From: M3007 sp964621185
Lineage (GTDB): Bacteria; Bacteroidota; Bacteroidia; Chitinophagales; Saprospiraceae
Reading direction: 5' to 3'
NCBI GenBank assembly: GCA_964621185.1
Contig: CAZULM010000006.1
Coordinates: 62,001-126,000, forward strand
DNA length: 64,000 nt
Of this stretch, positions 8,144-16,119 are shown one piece after another (positions within the stretch are counted from its first letter, which is position 1; each line of letters opens with the position of its first letter). Under the pieces are notes generated by a model. It was not told the DNA's origin. It saw only the letters and a list, made by a program, of their open reading frames with translations, and made no database searches. Both the position numbers and the translations under genes were made by a program.

Positions 8144-10363
8144 ATGAAAAAGACCATTGCACTTTTCCCCCTGTTTTTTTTCAGCTTGCTGCTTCTGGCA
8201 CAGAAGCCCATTACCCTGCAAGATTGTTTTCAGTTTTTCAAATTCTACCCGCAGGCAGGCAGCCAATATTTTTACATGGAAGATGGGAAGCATTATGCCA
8301 ACATCGACCGGGATGGTATTCATTTCCGCGACATCCGCGATGCCTCGAAAGACTCCATTGTGGCGATAACGCTGCCGGACGAGGCGGCGGAATTTGACCG
8401 CTTCGAGTTTAGCGACGACGAGAAAAAGCTGCTGCTGCGCACTGAAACGGAACCCGTTTACCGCCATTCCGTGTTAGCTAATTATTATGTTTACGACATC
8501 GCAACGCAGCAAACCACGCCTGTTTACGCTGCGGAAAAGCAGCAGTTTGCAGCGCTTTCGCCCAATGGGAAACTGGTAGCCTTTGTTGTCGGCAACAACC
8601 TTTACGTAAAAGACTTGGCATCAGGCAAGACTACCCAGGTCACGTACGACGGCGCCAAGAACAAGATCATCAACGGTTTGCCCGACTGGGTGTATGAAGA
8701 AGAATTCAGTCCGGTGGACGGGGAGGGTATGGTGGCCACGCGCTGGAGCCCCGACAGCAAATCGCTGGCTTATATCCGCTTTGACGAAACGGAAGTGCCG
8801 GAGTTTCCGCTGACCTGGTATGAAGGCGGCATGTACCCGCGCCGATCTTCCTTCAAATACCCGAAGGTAGGGGAGAAAAACTCCCTCGTAAGCGTACAGC
8901 TTTATGATGTGCGCAGCGATGAGCTGCTGGGTGAAATAATGGGCCTTGAAACAGACGATTATGTGCCAAGGCTCAACTTTACACCCAACAACCAACTCGT
9001 GGTGTCGCGGCTCAACCGCCGTCAGGACACCCTGGAATTGCTGCTGGCCATGCCGGAACGGCGTATTTTCGACCGCGAAACAACCAAAAGCTACATCCCC
9101 GTGCGCCTGCTGCACCAGGAAACTGATGCAGCTTACGTCGAATTGGAATGGGAGAGTAAGCTGACTTTTTTGGAGAAGGATCCTGCGCATTTTTTGTTCG
9201 TCAGCGAACGCAGCGGCTACCAGCATATCTGGCGTTTCCCGATGGACAAAGGCACTGGCGAGGCGCCCTTGGCACTGACAAAAGGGGAATATGATGTCAC
9301 CAGTTTTTATGGCGTCAATGAAGAAACGGGCAAGTTCTACTATCAGGCAGCTACCCCATCCCCTTTGGACCGGCAAATTTGGGAAGGCGACCTCAAGGGC
9401 GGGCCGCCCCGCTTGATTACCACCCCCAGCGGCACGCATGATGCCAATTTCAGCCCTACGTTTGAGTTCATGCAGCATGTATGGTCGGATGCCAACACGC
9501 CGCCCGTCATCTCCATTTGCGACAACAAGGACGATACCTTGCGGGTAATCACCAAAAACGAACGGGTGCGGAAGCTGCGGAAAGAATACGGCTTTGTTGA
9601 CAAATTTTTTTTCCAGTTCAGCCTCAGCGACGGCACGGTGCTCAATGGCTGGATGTTAAGACCAGCAAACATGGACAGCACCGCGAAATACCCGGTTTTA
9701 TTCGACAACTATGGCGGCCCTGGCTCCCAAACCGTTCAAAACCAATATGATGGCTACATGAACCCCTGGCACCAGATGCTGGTGCAAAAGGGTTATGTCG
9801 TGATGAGCCTCGACAATCGTGGCACGGGCGCACGCGGGCGCGATTTCAAAAAATGCACCCAACTGCAACTCGGCAAGCTGGAAACGGAAGACCAGATCGC
9901 CTGCGCGCGCTACCTGCGCACCTTGCCCTGGGTGGATCCTGCGCGGATAGGGATATGGGGCTGGAGCTTCGGGGGTTACCTGAGCACATCCTGTATCCTG
10001 AAAGGCAATGATGTGTTCAAAATGGCGATGGCCGTAGCGCCTGTCACCAACTGGAAATGGTATGACACGGCGTACACCGAGCGGTATATGCATACCACCA
10101 GGGACAACGCGCAAGGGTACGAAGACAATTCGCCCGTAAATTTTGCCGGCCGTCTGCATGGCGGCAATTACCTGATCTGCCACGGCATCGCCGACGACAA
10201 TGTGCATTGGCAACAGACGACGGAAATGATCAATGCCTTGATAAAAGCCAACAAGCAGTTTGAAACCTACTATTACCCCAACCGAAACCACGGCATTTAT
10301 GGCGATAATGCCACGATACACCTGTTTACGAAGCTGACGAATTTCGTGTTGGAGAAATTATGA
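8144..10363 (+). CDS. DPP-IV family serine peptidase (S9B), exported
   Basis: A 739-residue protein. I place the start at the ATG of MKKTIALFPLFFFSLLLLAQ, which opens a standard signal peptide; the open frame upstream begins only with TTG. The first 450 residues are the DPP-IV beta-propeller (DNNLYVKDLASGKTTQVTYDG, NGLPDWVYEEEF with the substrate-binding double Glu, WSPDSKSLAYIRFDE). The alpha/beta-hydrolase domain carries the catalytic triad: Ser608 in GWSFGGYLS, Asp684/685 in GIADDNVHW and His716 in NRNHGIYGD. The enzyme removes dipeptides after proline or alanine from peptide N-termini in the periplasm or at the surface. It fits the other peptidases of the window (DPP-III, M1, GGT) in a peptide-scavenging role. 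The length is typical. Confidence 0.95.
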   Translation: MKKTIALFPLFFFSLLLLAQKPITLQDCFQFFKFYPQAGSQYFYMEDGKHYANIDRDGIHFRDIRDASKDSIVAITLPDEAAEFDRFEFSDDEKKLLLRTETEPVYRHSVLANYYVYDIATQQTTPVYAAEKQQFAALSPNGKLVAFVVGNNLYVKDLASGKTTQVTYDGAKNKIINGLPDWVYEEEFSPVDGEGMVATRWSPDSKSLAYIRFDETEVPEFPLTWYEGGMYPRRSSFKYPKVGEKNSLVSVQLYDVRSDELLGEIMGLETDDYVPRLNFTPNNQLVVSRLNRRQDTLELLLAMPERRIFDRETTKSYIPVRLLHQETDAAYVELEWESKLTFLEKDPAHFLFVSERSGYQHIWRFPMDKGTGEAPLALTKGEYDVTSFYGVNEETGKFYYQAATPSPLDRQIWEGDLKGGPPRLITTPSGTHDANFSPTFEFMQHVWSDANTPPVISICDNKDDTLRVITKNERVRKLRKEYGFVDKFFFQFSLSDGTVLNGWMLRPANMDSTAKYPVLFDNYGGPGSQTVQNQYDGYMNPWHQMLVQKGYVVMSLDNRGTGARGRDFKKCTQLQLGKLETEDQIACARYLRTLPWVDPARIGIWGWSFGGYLSTSCILKGNDVFKMAMAVAPVTNWKWYDTAYTERYMHTTRDNAQGYEDNSPVNFAGRLHGGNYLICHGIADDNVHWQQTTEMINALIKANKQFETYYYPNRNHGIYGDNATIHLFTKLTNFVLEKL

Positions 10364-10455
10364 TCCTCCGATTGTGGAATATTTTCCCCAAATCAGTGCT
10401 TTGAAGGTTTAGCACAGCTTTTTTAACAGCGCAGGTGAACTAAACTTTCAAATTT

Positions 10456-11064
10456 ATGAAAAACCTTTTTTTGCTTTTCGCTTTTCTGTTGGGCATACAT
10501 TCCCTGGCTACTGCCCAGGAGATTTCAATTGGCCCCGTGCTTGGAATCAATTACGCCACGCTGAGCAATGCTCCCAACAACGCCCGAGGGATCATTGGCG
10601 CCAATGCTGGCTTGACCATGGTGTACAGTACGGTTGAACACTGGGGCCTTGGGTTCGACCTCAAATATTCGGGCGAGGGGATGGTTGTGGAGCAGCGCGG
10701 GCTTACCGCCAAAACGCGTCTGGATTATGTAAGGGTCCCGCTCAAATTTTTCTATTTCTTCAATAAATTCGGCGATGATTTCAGGCCCAAAATTTACGCA
10801 GGCCCTTCGTTTGGTGTGTTGGTGGGCGGGAAAACGGAAAGGTTCACTGAAATCGGCACCTTTAAGGCTAATTCAACCGACTATTATGATCGATTCGATG
10901 TCGGGGCACTGATCGGCACAGGATTCAACTATCGCATTGCTCCTGCTACCTGGCTCAATTTTGATGTCGCCTACGCGCACGGCCTTACCAATATTGCTAA
11001 GTCTGGCACTGCAAAAAACCGAACCGTTCTTGCGAGCTTGGGATTGGCCTGGGGCTTAAAATAA
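10456..11064 (+). CDS. small outer-membrane beta-barrel protein (PorT/OMP_b-brl family)
   Basis: A 202-residue protein with a signal peptide (MKNLFLLFAFLLGIHSLATAQ). About eight amphipathic strands follow: ISIGPVLGINYATLS, HWGLGFDLKYSGEGM, LDYVRVPLKFFYFF, PKIYAGPSFGVLVGG, FDVGALIGTGFNYRI, TWLNFDVAYAHGLTNI and a terminal TVLASLGLAWGLK. This is the standard layout of the eight-stranded Bacteroidota barrel domain found in PorT-like proteins. The role is unknown; members range from type IX secretion accessory proteins to porin-like structural proteins. It stands alone, with a 92-base gap after the DPP-IV gene that ends in an A/T-rich start region. Confidence 0.8.
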   Translation: MKNLFLLFAFLLGIHSLATAQEISIGPVLGINYATLSNAPNNARGIIGANAGLTMVYSTVEHWGLGFDLKYSGEGMVVEQRGLTAKTRLDYVRVPLKFFYFFNKFGDDFRPKIYAGPSFGVLVGGKTERFTEIGTFKANSTDYYDRFDVGALIGTGFNYRIAPATWLNFDVAYAHGLTNIAKSGTAKNRTVLASLGLAWGLK

Positions 11065-11202
11065 AGAGGCTATACCAGGAGCCGGAATGCTGGTGCTGAC
11101 CATTGTTTTTGCTTCTAAAACTTTGGTTTCCAAATCTTTAAATAATTTTAATTGTCATTTCTCCAAAAATTTACCGGGCGAGCAATGCATGGGAGTTGTC
11201 CT

Positions 11203-11232
11203 TTTGGGCAGGGAAATATCACCGCACCTTTG
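11203..11232 (+). promoter_or_regulatory. candidate promoter of small RNA copy 1
   Basis: TTTG at 11203-11206 and CACCTTTG at 11225-11232, 18 bases apart, resemble the Bacteroidota sigma-ABfr pattern TTTG - about 19-21 - TAnnTTTG, with one mismatch in the second box. A start 7 bases downstream would fall at the G of GTCAATAA (about 11239), the first base of the proposed 5' stem. Confidence 0.5.
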
Positions 11233-11238
11233 TACTGT

Positions 11239-11362
11239 CAATAACGCGAAAGAAATAGCGGAAGCGCAAAAGGGCGGAAATTATTGACCAACAGATTCGA
11301 CATCTTTCATGAGATTATACAAGGGAAACTGGCCGCGGCGCAAACGAGCGCTGCGGCTTTTT
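11239..11362 (+). ncRNA. candidate small RNA, tandem copy 1
   Basis: The predicted transcript is about 124 nt. Its 5' end forms a stem, GTCAATAA pairing with TTATTGAC (11281-11288). A conserved linker follows (CAACAGATTCGACATC, then TTTCATGAGATTATACAAGG), and the 3' end is a strong intrinsic terminator: GCCGCGGCGC, loop AAACGA, GCGCTGCGGC, then five T. The same architecture recurs at 11595-11711, where the stem is kept but the apical loop differs. This is what selection on an RNA fold would look like. A 24-codon frame starting ATGAGATTATAC overlaps the linker and terminator and has no start context, so I favour a non-coding RNA. It is not 6S, tmRNA or SRP by any motif I can see. Confidence 0.5.
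11332..11362 (+). terminator. intrinsic terminator of small RNA copy 1
   Basis: A ten-pair GC-rich stem (GCCGCGGCGC / GCGCTGCGGC, one G-U pair) with loop AAACGA and five T afterwards. Confidence 0.75.
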
Positions 11363-11557
11363 CTTATACTGCGATTAAAGTGATTTAGAATGATTTGAGT
11401 GAAACAAATGCTTGATTTTAAAATGATTGTAGCATTTCGACATTCATAACCACTTTGCGTTGACTATATTATAGAAAGCAGATTATCAGCAATTTAGCTA
11501 AAAAAGCCTTCAAAACTCCCAAAAATCGGGTGGGCGAGCATGGTATGCGCACTGTCC

Positions 11558-11588
11558 TTTCGGGTGGGGAAATACCGCCGCACCTTTG
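11558..11588 (+). promoter_or_regulatory. candidate promoter of small RNA copy 2
   Basis: CACCTTTG at 11581-11588, with TTTC at 11558-11561 as a weaker upstream box. The surrounding context GCCGCACCTTTGTACTGTC matches copy 1 and resembles the region before the 36278 gene (GCCGCACTTTTGTATCGTC). Confidence 0.45.
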
Positions 11589-11594
11589 TACTGT

Positions 11595-11711
11595 CAATAA
11601 CGCGAAAGCAATGGGGCAAGAGAAAAGGGTTATTGTCCAACAGATTCGACATCTTTCATGAGATTATACAAGGGAAACTGGCCGCGGCGCAAACGAGCGC
11701 TGCGGCTTTTT
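11595..11711 (+). ncRNA. candidate small RNA, tandem copy 2
   Basis: The second copy of the unit at 11239-11362, about 117 nt. The 5' stem is GTCAATAA with TTATTGTC (one pair lost), and the apical segment between the arms is shorter and diverged (CGCGAAAGCAATGGGGCAAG). The linker CAACAGATTCGACATC and the terminator are identical to copy 1. Homology between the copies begins about 60 bases before the start site (11176 and 11532) and stops just after the terminator T-run, so the duplicated unit is exactly promoter plus RNA plus terminator. The 168 bases between the units contain a fragment of another repeat family (11432-11475). Confidence 0.5.
11681..11711 (+). terminator. intrinsic terminator of small RNA copy 2
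   Basis: Same stem, loop (AAACGA) and T-run as the terminator at 11332-11362. Confidence 0.75.
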
Positions 11712-11727
11712 CTATTGCATATAGCAT

Positions 11728-11762
11728 AAAAAGAGGGGGAGCAGAATGACTTGCTCCCCCTC
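11728..11762 (-). terminator. intrinsic terminator of the 11791 gene
   Basis: An eleven-pair perfect stem, GAGGGGGAGCA / TGCTCCCCCTC, followed on the minus strand by five T. It lies 29 bases past the stop of the PA-domain gene. Confidence 0.85.
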
Positions 11763-11790
11763 GGACATAAATTTTATTCCATCAAAGGAA

Positions 11791-13533
11791 TTACTTCACT
11801 ACGACAAATTTCTTGGTCAAAGTGCCTTTCTCCGTAGCGATGCGCGCCAGGTAGGTGCCAGGCGCTACGGACAATGGGTAGTGCAACAGGTCGTTGGTGA
11901 GCGCCTTGCGGTTCTCATACGTGATCACACGGCCATTGATGTCTGCGATGGTGATGGTAGCATTTGTTGGCTCGTCGAATTCGATGGCCAGGTTCAGCAT
12001 GTCCACAACCGGGTTTGGAACGATTTTCATCGAATTTGCAGGCAGCGGCTGCTCGTCGGTTTTGCTTTGCAGGTCGAGGTACATGCGGACAACCGCTTCG
12101 TTATCGCCGCTGAAGCCGCCGAGGAACCACTGACCGTTGTGCGTCACCGTAGAGACACCGGGCAGGGTATAGGTCGTGTTAAAGCCGTTGAAAGTAAGGT
12201 GCAACGGGTTGGGGTACTCCACCATTACAAAATACCGTCCGCCAGACACCAGGTCGATACCAGGGGTTGAGCTGTTAACATCTTCAATATTTACTTTTTC
12301 GAGCTTGTAGGCAACAGCTGCTGGGTTGGCTGCATAGGTGCCATATCCGAGCCATTCCAGGCTTGAAGAGAAAAAGCCGTCATCCTGGAAGTTAGAATAA
12401 TCGGGCAAAATATCGTCGTTCACTTTGAAAATGTAGTGCGCCGCTTCAACTGATGTCACTGGATAGTCGGTGGCGTTGGTGGCAAAGTTGAATTCCGTGG
12501 TGCTGCATTTGTACTTTTCAATCGTGCCGGGCGCGATGGAATAAACAGCGCCAACGCGCCAGGTATCCGTCACGCTGCCGGGGCGCAGACCACCGGTGGC
12601 CACGCTTTCTTTTGCGAAAAGGTTGTCGGTGACAAAGAAATTGACATTCTTACGGTCTTGAACCGGCGATGCACCGCCAATCGGGTCGGCAGAGGTGTTG
12701 TATTTGATGGCATAAGCACCGATTGGCAGCTCAGGCGGGTACAGGCCGACAAAATCGACAACCGCAGTATCGCCGGGCGCGAGCGAAGCTACCGTCTGTG
12801 TTTCTGAGAAGAGCACGGTACCGTCTGCTTTTTCCACCTTGGCCGTCACGGAAGCATTTGTCTGGGTAACAGAGCCCAGGTTGGTCAGGGAAGCGCCGAA
12901 GCCAAAAGTGTCCACACCGATTTGCGTTGCCGGCGTTTGGATATGCGACACGGGCAAAAAGCTGCTGGCTAAGGATACGTTAGGCCGCACGAAGCAGACA
13001 TTGGCCACTTTGCCAGCCTTGATGGCAGCGTCGATCTGGTTGGCGATGTTGCGGCAGATAAACAGCACCGGGATGGTGGTAAGGCCGGCTTGCGGCTGCG
13101 TAGCGCCCATGTTTTGCACAAAACAGTCGTCCGTTGTTGGGGCGTTCTGCAGTTGAGCGATCAACACCGCCACTGCGCCTGCTTGTTGGGCATTGTAAGC
13201 CTTGATGCTGAAGCCGCAAACACCGCGGCGGATCATGCCTACCTTGCCAGTGAGTTGGCCGGCTGGGATAGAGTCGCAGCCAAGGGAGTCGGGCGTGATG
13301 TCGTATCCCCATGCGCCATTGCCGCACAGCACATCTGCAGGAAAAGAACCACCCCAGTTGGCGGTGCCGTAGCCACAAGAGCCGGCGTAGTAATCCGAAG
13401 CAACCCCGTCGATGGTGACGCGCAGGATGATGCCAGAATTTTCGGTTCCTTGTGCGTTGACTGTCGTCGCAGCGGCGACGAAGAGAAAGGCCATCACGGC
13501 CGCAGAAAAGAGCTTTTTAAAACTTAGTTTCAT
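11791..13533 (-). CDS. PA-domain secreted protein with type IX sorting domain
   Basis: A 580-residue protein starting MKLSFKKLFSAAVMAFLFVAAATTVNAQ, a clear signal peptide; the frame upstream of this ATG looks untranslated. Residues of about 30-180 form a protease-associated (PA) domain: GKVGMIRRGVCGFSIKAYNAQQAGAVAVLIAQ, then TTIPVLFICRNIANQI. A beta-sandwich follows (LASSFLPVSHIQTPATQIG, APGDTAVVDF). The last 85 residues are a type IX secretion C-terminal domain (MKIVPNPVVDMLNLAIEF, ADINGRVI, APGTYLARIATEKGTLTKKFVVVK). PA domains usually sit in peptidases, but no peptidase motif is visible, so this is probably a surface-bound binding protein. Its own terminator lies at 11728-11762. It forms a same-strand pair with the LVIVD gene, separated by a hairpin. 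Confidence 0.85.
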   Translation of the reverse strand: MKLSFKKLFSAAVMAFLFVAAATTVNAQGTENSGIILRVTIDGVASDYYAGSCGYGTANWGGSFPADVLCGNGAWGYDITPDSLGCDSIPAGQLTGKVGMIRRGVCGFSIKAYNAQQAGAVAVLIAQLQNAPTTDDCFVQNMGATQPQAGLTTIPVLFICRNIANQIDAAIKAGKVANVCFVRPNVSLASSFLPVSHIQTPATQIGVDTFGFGASLTNLGSVTQTNASVTAKVEKADGTVLFSETQTVASLAPGDTAVVDFVGLYPPELPIGAYAIKYNTSADPIGGASPVQDRKNVNFFVTDNLFAKESVATGGLRPGSVTDTWRVGAVYSIAPGTIEKYKCSTTEFNFATNATDYPVTSVEAAHYIFKVNDDILPDYSNFQDDGFFSSSLEWLGYGTYAANPAAVAYKLEKVNIEDVNSSTPGIDLVSGGRYFVMVEYPNPLHLTFNGFNTTYTLPGVSTVTHNGQWFLGGFSGDNEAVVRMYLDLQSKTDEQPLPANSMKIVPNPVVDMLNLAIEFDEPTNATITIADINGRVITYENRKALTNDLLHYPLSVAPGTYLARIATEKGTLTKKFVVVK

Positions 13534-13680
13534 TGCAGAAAATCTAGTTGGATGAATAGAATGGAAAATCATTGTTGGTGGCAAAAATACAAATTACCAG
13601 CACACCTTGTGCAAAATCGGGGGCATGGCTTGTATTTCAAACATCTAAAATACAGCGTTATCCCGTAATAAATCCAAAAT

Positions 13681-13718
13681 TTCAGCCATTTTGACCATAA
13701 TTGGCCAAAATGGCTGAA
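13681..13718 (-). terminator. hairpin downstream of the 13729 gene
   Basis: TTCAGCCATTTTG and CAAAATGGCTGAA form a 13-pair perfect stem 11 bases past the stop of the LVIVD-repeat gene. The T-run on the minus strand is weak (ATTTTGG), so it may terminate or only protect the transcript end. Confidence 0.55.
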
Positions 13719-13728
13719 CCATTTTCCC

Positions 13729-15852
13729 TTATTTTGATACCATCAGTTTTTTGCTGCAACTGCCGCCAGGCGCCCTCAGGTTCAGCAAATAGGCACCGTT
13801 GGCAAGCTCGCCGACCGCCACGTCGAACTGGTTGTGCCCAACGACGACATCGTGTTTGCCCTGCAAAACCACTCGCCCCGCCATATCCAGCACCGAGTAG
13901 CTCAATGGCCCTTCAGATTGGGCCATAAACGCTACCCAAAGCAGGTCTGATGCCGGGTTCGGGCCGGTTTTTACGTCAAATATGCCCGGTTCGGCACTGT
14001 TTCTTTTTTCTGTTTCACCGTTCACAACACTTGAGCCGCCGCCTTCTGTAAGGCTGGTTTGGCAACCGGAGATAACCACGTCGTCGATATAGACCACGTC
14101 GTCGTCGGCAGATGCATCGGCGCGGAAGCGGAAGCGTGTAGTGGAAGTGAAGGGGCCTGGGATCGTGACGGTCACATTGCCCCGCACACCATTGGTAAAC
14201 TCGGTGTTGCAGTTGTAGTCGGCAACCGTGGTATAGGTGGAGCCGCCGTTGGTTGACACCTGGAGCCAGAAATCCTCGCCCGCCTCAAAGCTGTTGGTGA
14301 TGAAAGAAAAGCTCACCTGCATCTCGCTGTAGGCAGCACAGTTTTGCGAGGTGGTACTCATCACAGAAGTGCTCGTGTTGTCGCGCAACTGGATGCTGTA
14401 GGTGGGCGAGTTCGCATAAGTAGCGTTGTTGATGCGGGCGCAATCGGTGCCTCCGTCGGTCCAAATGCCCCAGGAAGCGTCAAAATTGGCGCTGTTGTGC
14501 GTGACGTAGGTACATCCGGGCGTGGGGGTGAGCGCCGCATTGACGGTGGTGAGCACGCCGTTGGAAATGGTTATGGACTGGCTGTAAGGCGCGTACCCGG
14601 TTTTGGAGGCCCTGAACGTGTAGGTCCCGCTGGCCAATTGGCCCATTTTGTATTCCCCAAGAAGGTTGGTATTGTTCGTCGTGGTGGTGCTGAGCAGCTC
14701 CGCCTTCACACCCGAAAGCGGGTTCCCGGTGCTGGCATCGGTGATGGCGCCTTCTATGTAGCAGCCGCGCTGGTAGTTGGGCGTCAGCACCCACAGCTCC
14801 CCGTTTAGGTTGCTGGCGCCATTGATGTTCGACACTATGATGTTACCAGACGGCAGGTAGGGATAAACGCCCCATGCCCCGTTAAAGCCGGTGCCGGTAT
14901 TGGTATAGGTATCGTAATTGCCCACTTGAACCAGGTTGGCCGGGCGGTCAACGTCCACAATGGTAAAGCCGTCGATGTACCAGGAAGTGACGGCGTACCC
15001 ATCCCGGATATAGGTGTTGTGGATGATGGAGCTGGAGCTGGTCTTGATCTGGTCGAGCAAGGTGATGTCGTTCAGGTCGCTGATATCGTAGGCGGCAAGG
15101 GTTGCATTTGTTTTTTCATCCGTCGTGAACAGGGTATTGCCGTAACGCCAGGTGTTGTGGGAAAAAGCGAAAGGCGTTTGGATGGGTGTGGCCAAGGGGA
15201 CGCCGATCTGGTTGTTGGTGCCGGTTTTTACCGTCATGTCCACAATAGACACCACACCGGCATTGATATGCCCCACGTACATGGTGTCGTTGTTCACATA
15301 GCCATCGTGCGCATACCCGACGGGGTTGTAATAGCCTTTATAGACGGGCGCTGCTGGGTTCGGGTTCAGGTCGAACACACAAGCTTTCCCGCTCACCAAG
15401 TTGGTGCCGTACAGGTACAGAAAACCTTTGGCCTCATCCACTTGCAAGGCGTGGATGGTGCTCAAGGTGCCTGGCGTGAGCCCGCCGCCGGTGTACGTGA
15501 CTACCGGCAGGCTGCTGCCCGGGAGCGGCGACAGATCGACGATCTGCAGGCCGCCACCACCCTCTGTGGCAACATACGCATAGTTTTGATAGGTTTTGAT
15601 CTCCCGCCACTGGCTGGAAGGGCCGGCAATCTGGACGATCTGGACCGGCGCGTCGGGGTTGGTCACATCGGTGACGATGAGGCCGTTCTTTGCGCCGACT
15701 AAGGCATACTCCTTGCCTCCAGCGGCATAGCCCCAGATGTTGGAGAGGGTTTGGTTGGTGTACGTGGTTTTTGACCGAAAGGTTACGTTCGTGTTTTGGG
15801 CAAATAGGAAGCCCAGGTTCATGCAAAAAATAAAAAGGAAAATAGAACGCAT
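13729..15852 (-). CDS. LVIVD-repeat (choice-of-anchor B-like) secreted protein, type IX cargo
   Basis: A 707-residue protein. It has a signal peptide MRSIFLFIFCMNLGFLFAQ. About 330 residues of LVIVD-type beta-propeller repeats follow (NGLIVTDVTNPDAPVQIVQI, GGLQIVDLSPLPG, DGFTIVDVDRPANLVQVGNY). Next is a carboxypeptidase-regulatory-like domain (GCYIEGAITDASTGNPLSGVKAELL to NAALTP), then a jelly-roll segment with paired cysteines (GGTDCARINNATYANSPTYSIQLRD, FRFRADASADDDVVYIDDVVISG). The C-terminus is a type IX sorting domain (TGPNPASDLLWVAF, VLDMAGRVV, GAYLLNLRAPGGSCSKKLMVSK). It is therefore exported through the outer membrane and attached to the surface or released. The architecture matches the choice-of-anchor B proteins; no catalytic site is visible. 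It probably binds glycan or protein. Confidence 0.85.
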   Translation of the reverse strand: MRSIFLFIFCMNLGFLFAQNTNVTFRSKTTYTNQTLSNIWGYAAGGKEYALVGAKNGLIVTDVTNPDAPVQIVQIAGPSSQWREIKTYQNYAYVATEGGGGLQIVDLSPLPGSSLPVVTYTGGGLTPGTLSTIHALQVDEAKGFLYLYGTNLVSGKACVFDLNPNPAAPVYKGYYNPVGYAHDGYVNNDTMYVGHINAGVVSIVDMTVKTGTNNQIGVPLATPIQTPFAFSHNTWRYGNTLFTTDEKTNATLAAYDISDLNDITLLDQIKTSSSSIIHNTYIRDGYAVTSWYIDGFTIVDVDRPANLVQVGNYDTYTNTGTGFNGAWGVYPYLPSGNIIVSNINGASNLNGELWVLTPNYQRGCYIEGAITDASTGNPLSGVKAELLSTTTTNNTNLLGEYKMGQLASGTYTFRASKTGYAPYSQSITISNGVLTTVNAALTPTPGCTYVTHNSANFDASWGIWTDGGTDCARINNATYANSPTYSIQLRDNTSTSVMSTTSQNCAAYSEMQVSFSFITNSFEAGEDFWLQVSTNGGSTYTTVADYNCNTEFTNGVRGNVTVTIPGPFTSTTRFRFRADASADDDVVYIDDVVISGCQTSLTEGGGSSVVNGETEKRNSAEPGIFDVKTGPNPASDLLWVAFMAQSEGPLSYSVLDMAGRVVLQGKHDVVVGHNQFDVAVGELANGAYLLNLRAPGGSCSKKLMVSK

Positions 15853-16119
15853 AGGACAGCAAGTTTAAAATGTGAGCATCGAAGGTACTGCGGCATAGCA
15901 ACTTCTAAGATTATTTTTTTTAATCTGAAATCGCGGGAGGCTTAGAGCCGCGTTCGGCAAACGGCTGGGTATTTTTGACTAAGATTTACCGCATTCCCGA
16001 CAATTTTCAAGATTCATTTTACTGGTTGCCTGCCTGCTTTGTATGTTTGGGAAATTTTGTAATACTTGGCTTTTTCACAGCCCCAAACCGGAACCTTCAC
16101 ATTCCAATCACCTTTCACT

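Noticed and set aside
11311..11380. 24-codon frame starting ATGAGATTATAC in small RNA copy 1 (and its twin in copy 2)
   Set aside because: It runs through the terminator stem, the ends of the two copies differ, and no ribosome start context is visible; kept only as an alternative to the RNA reading.
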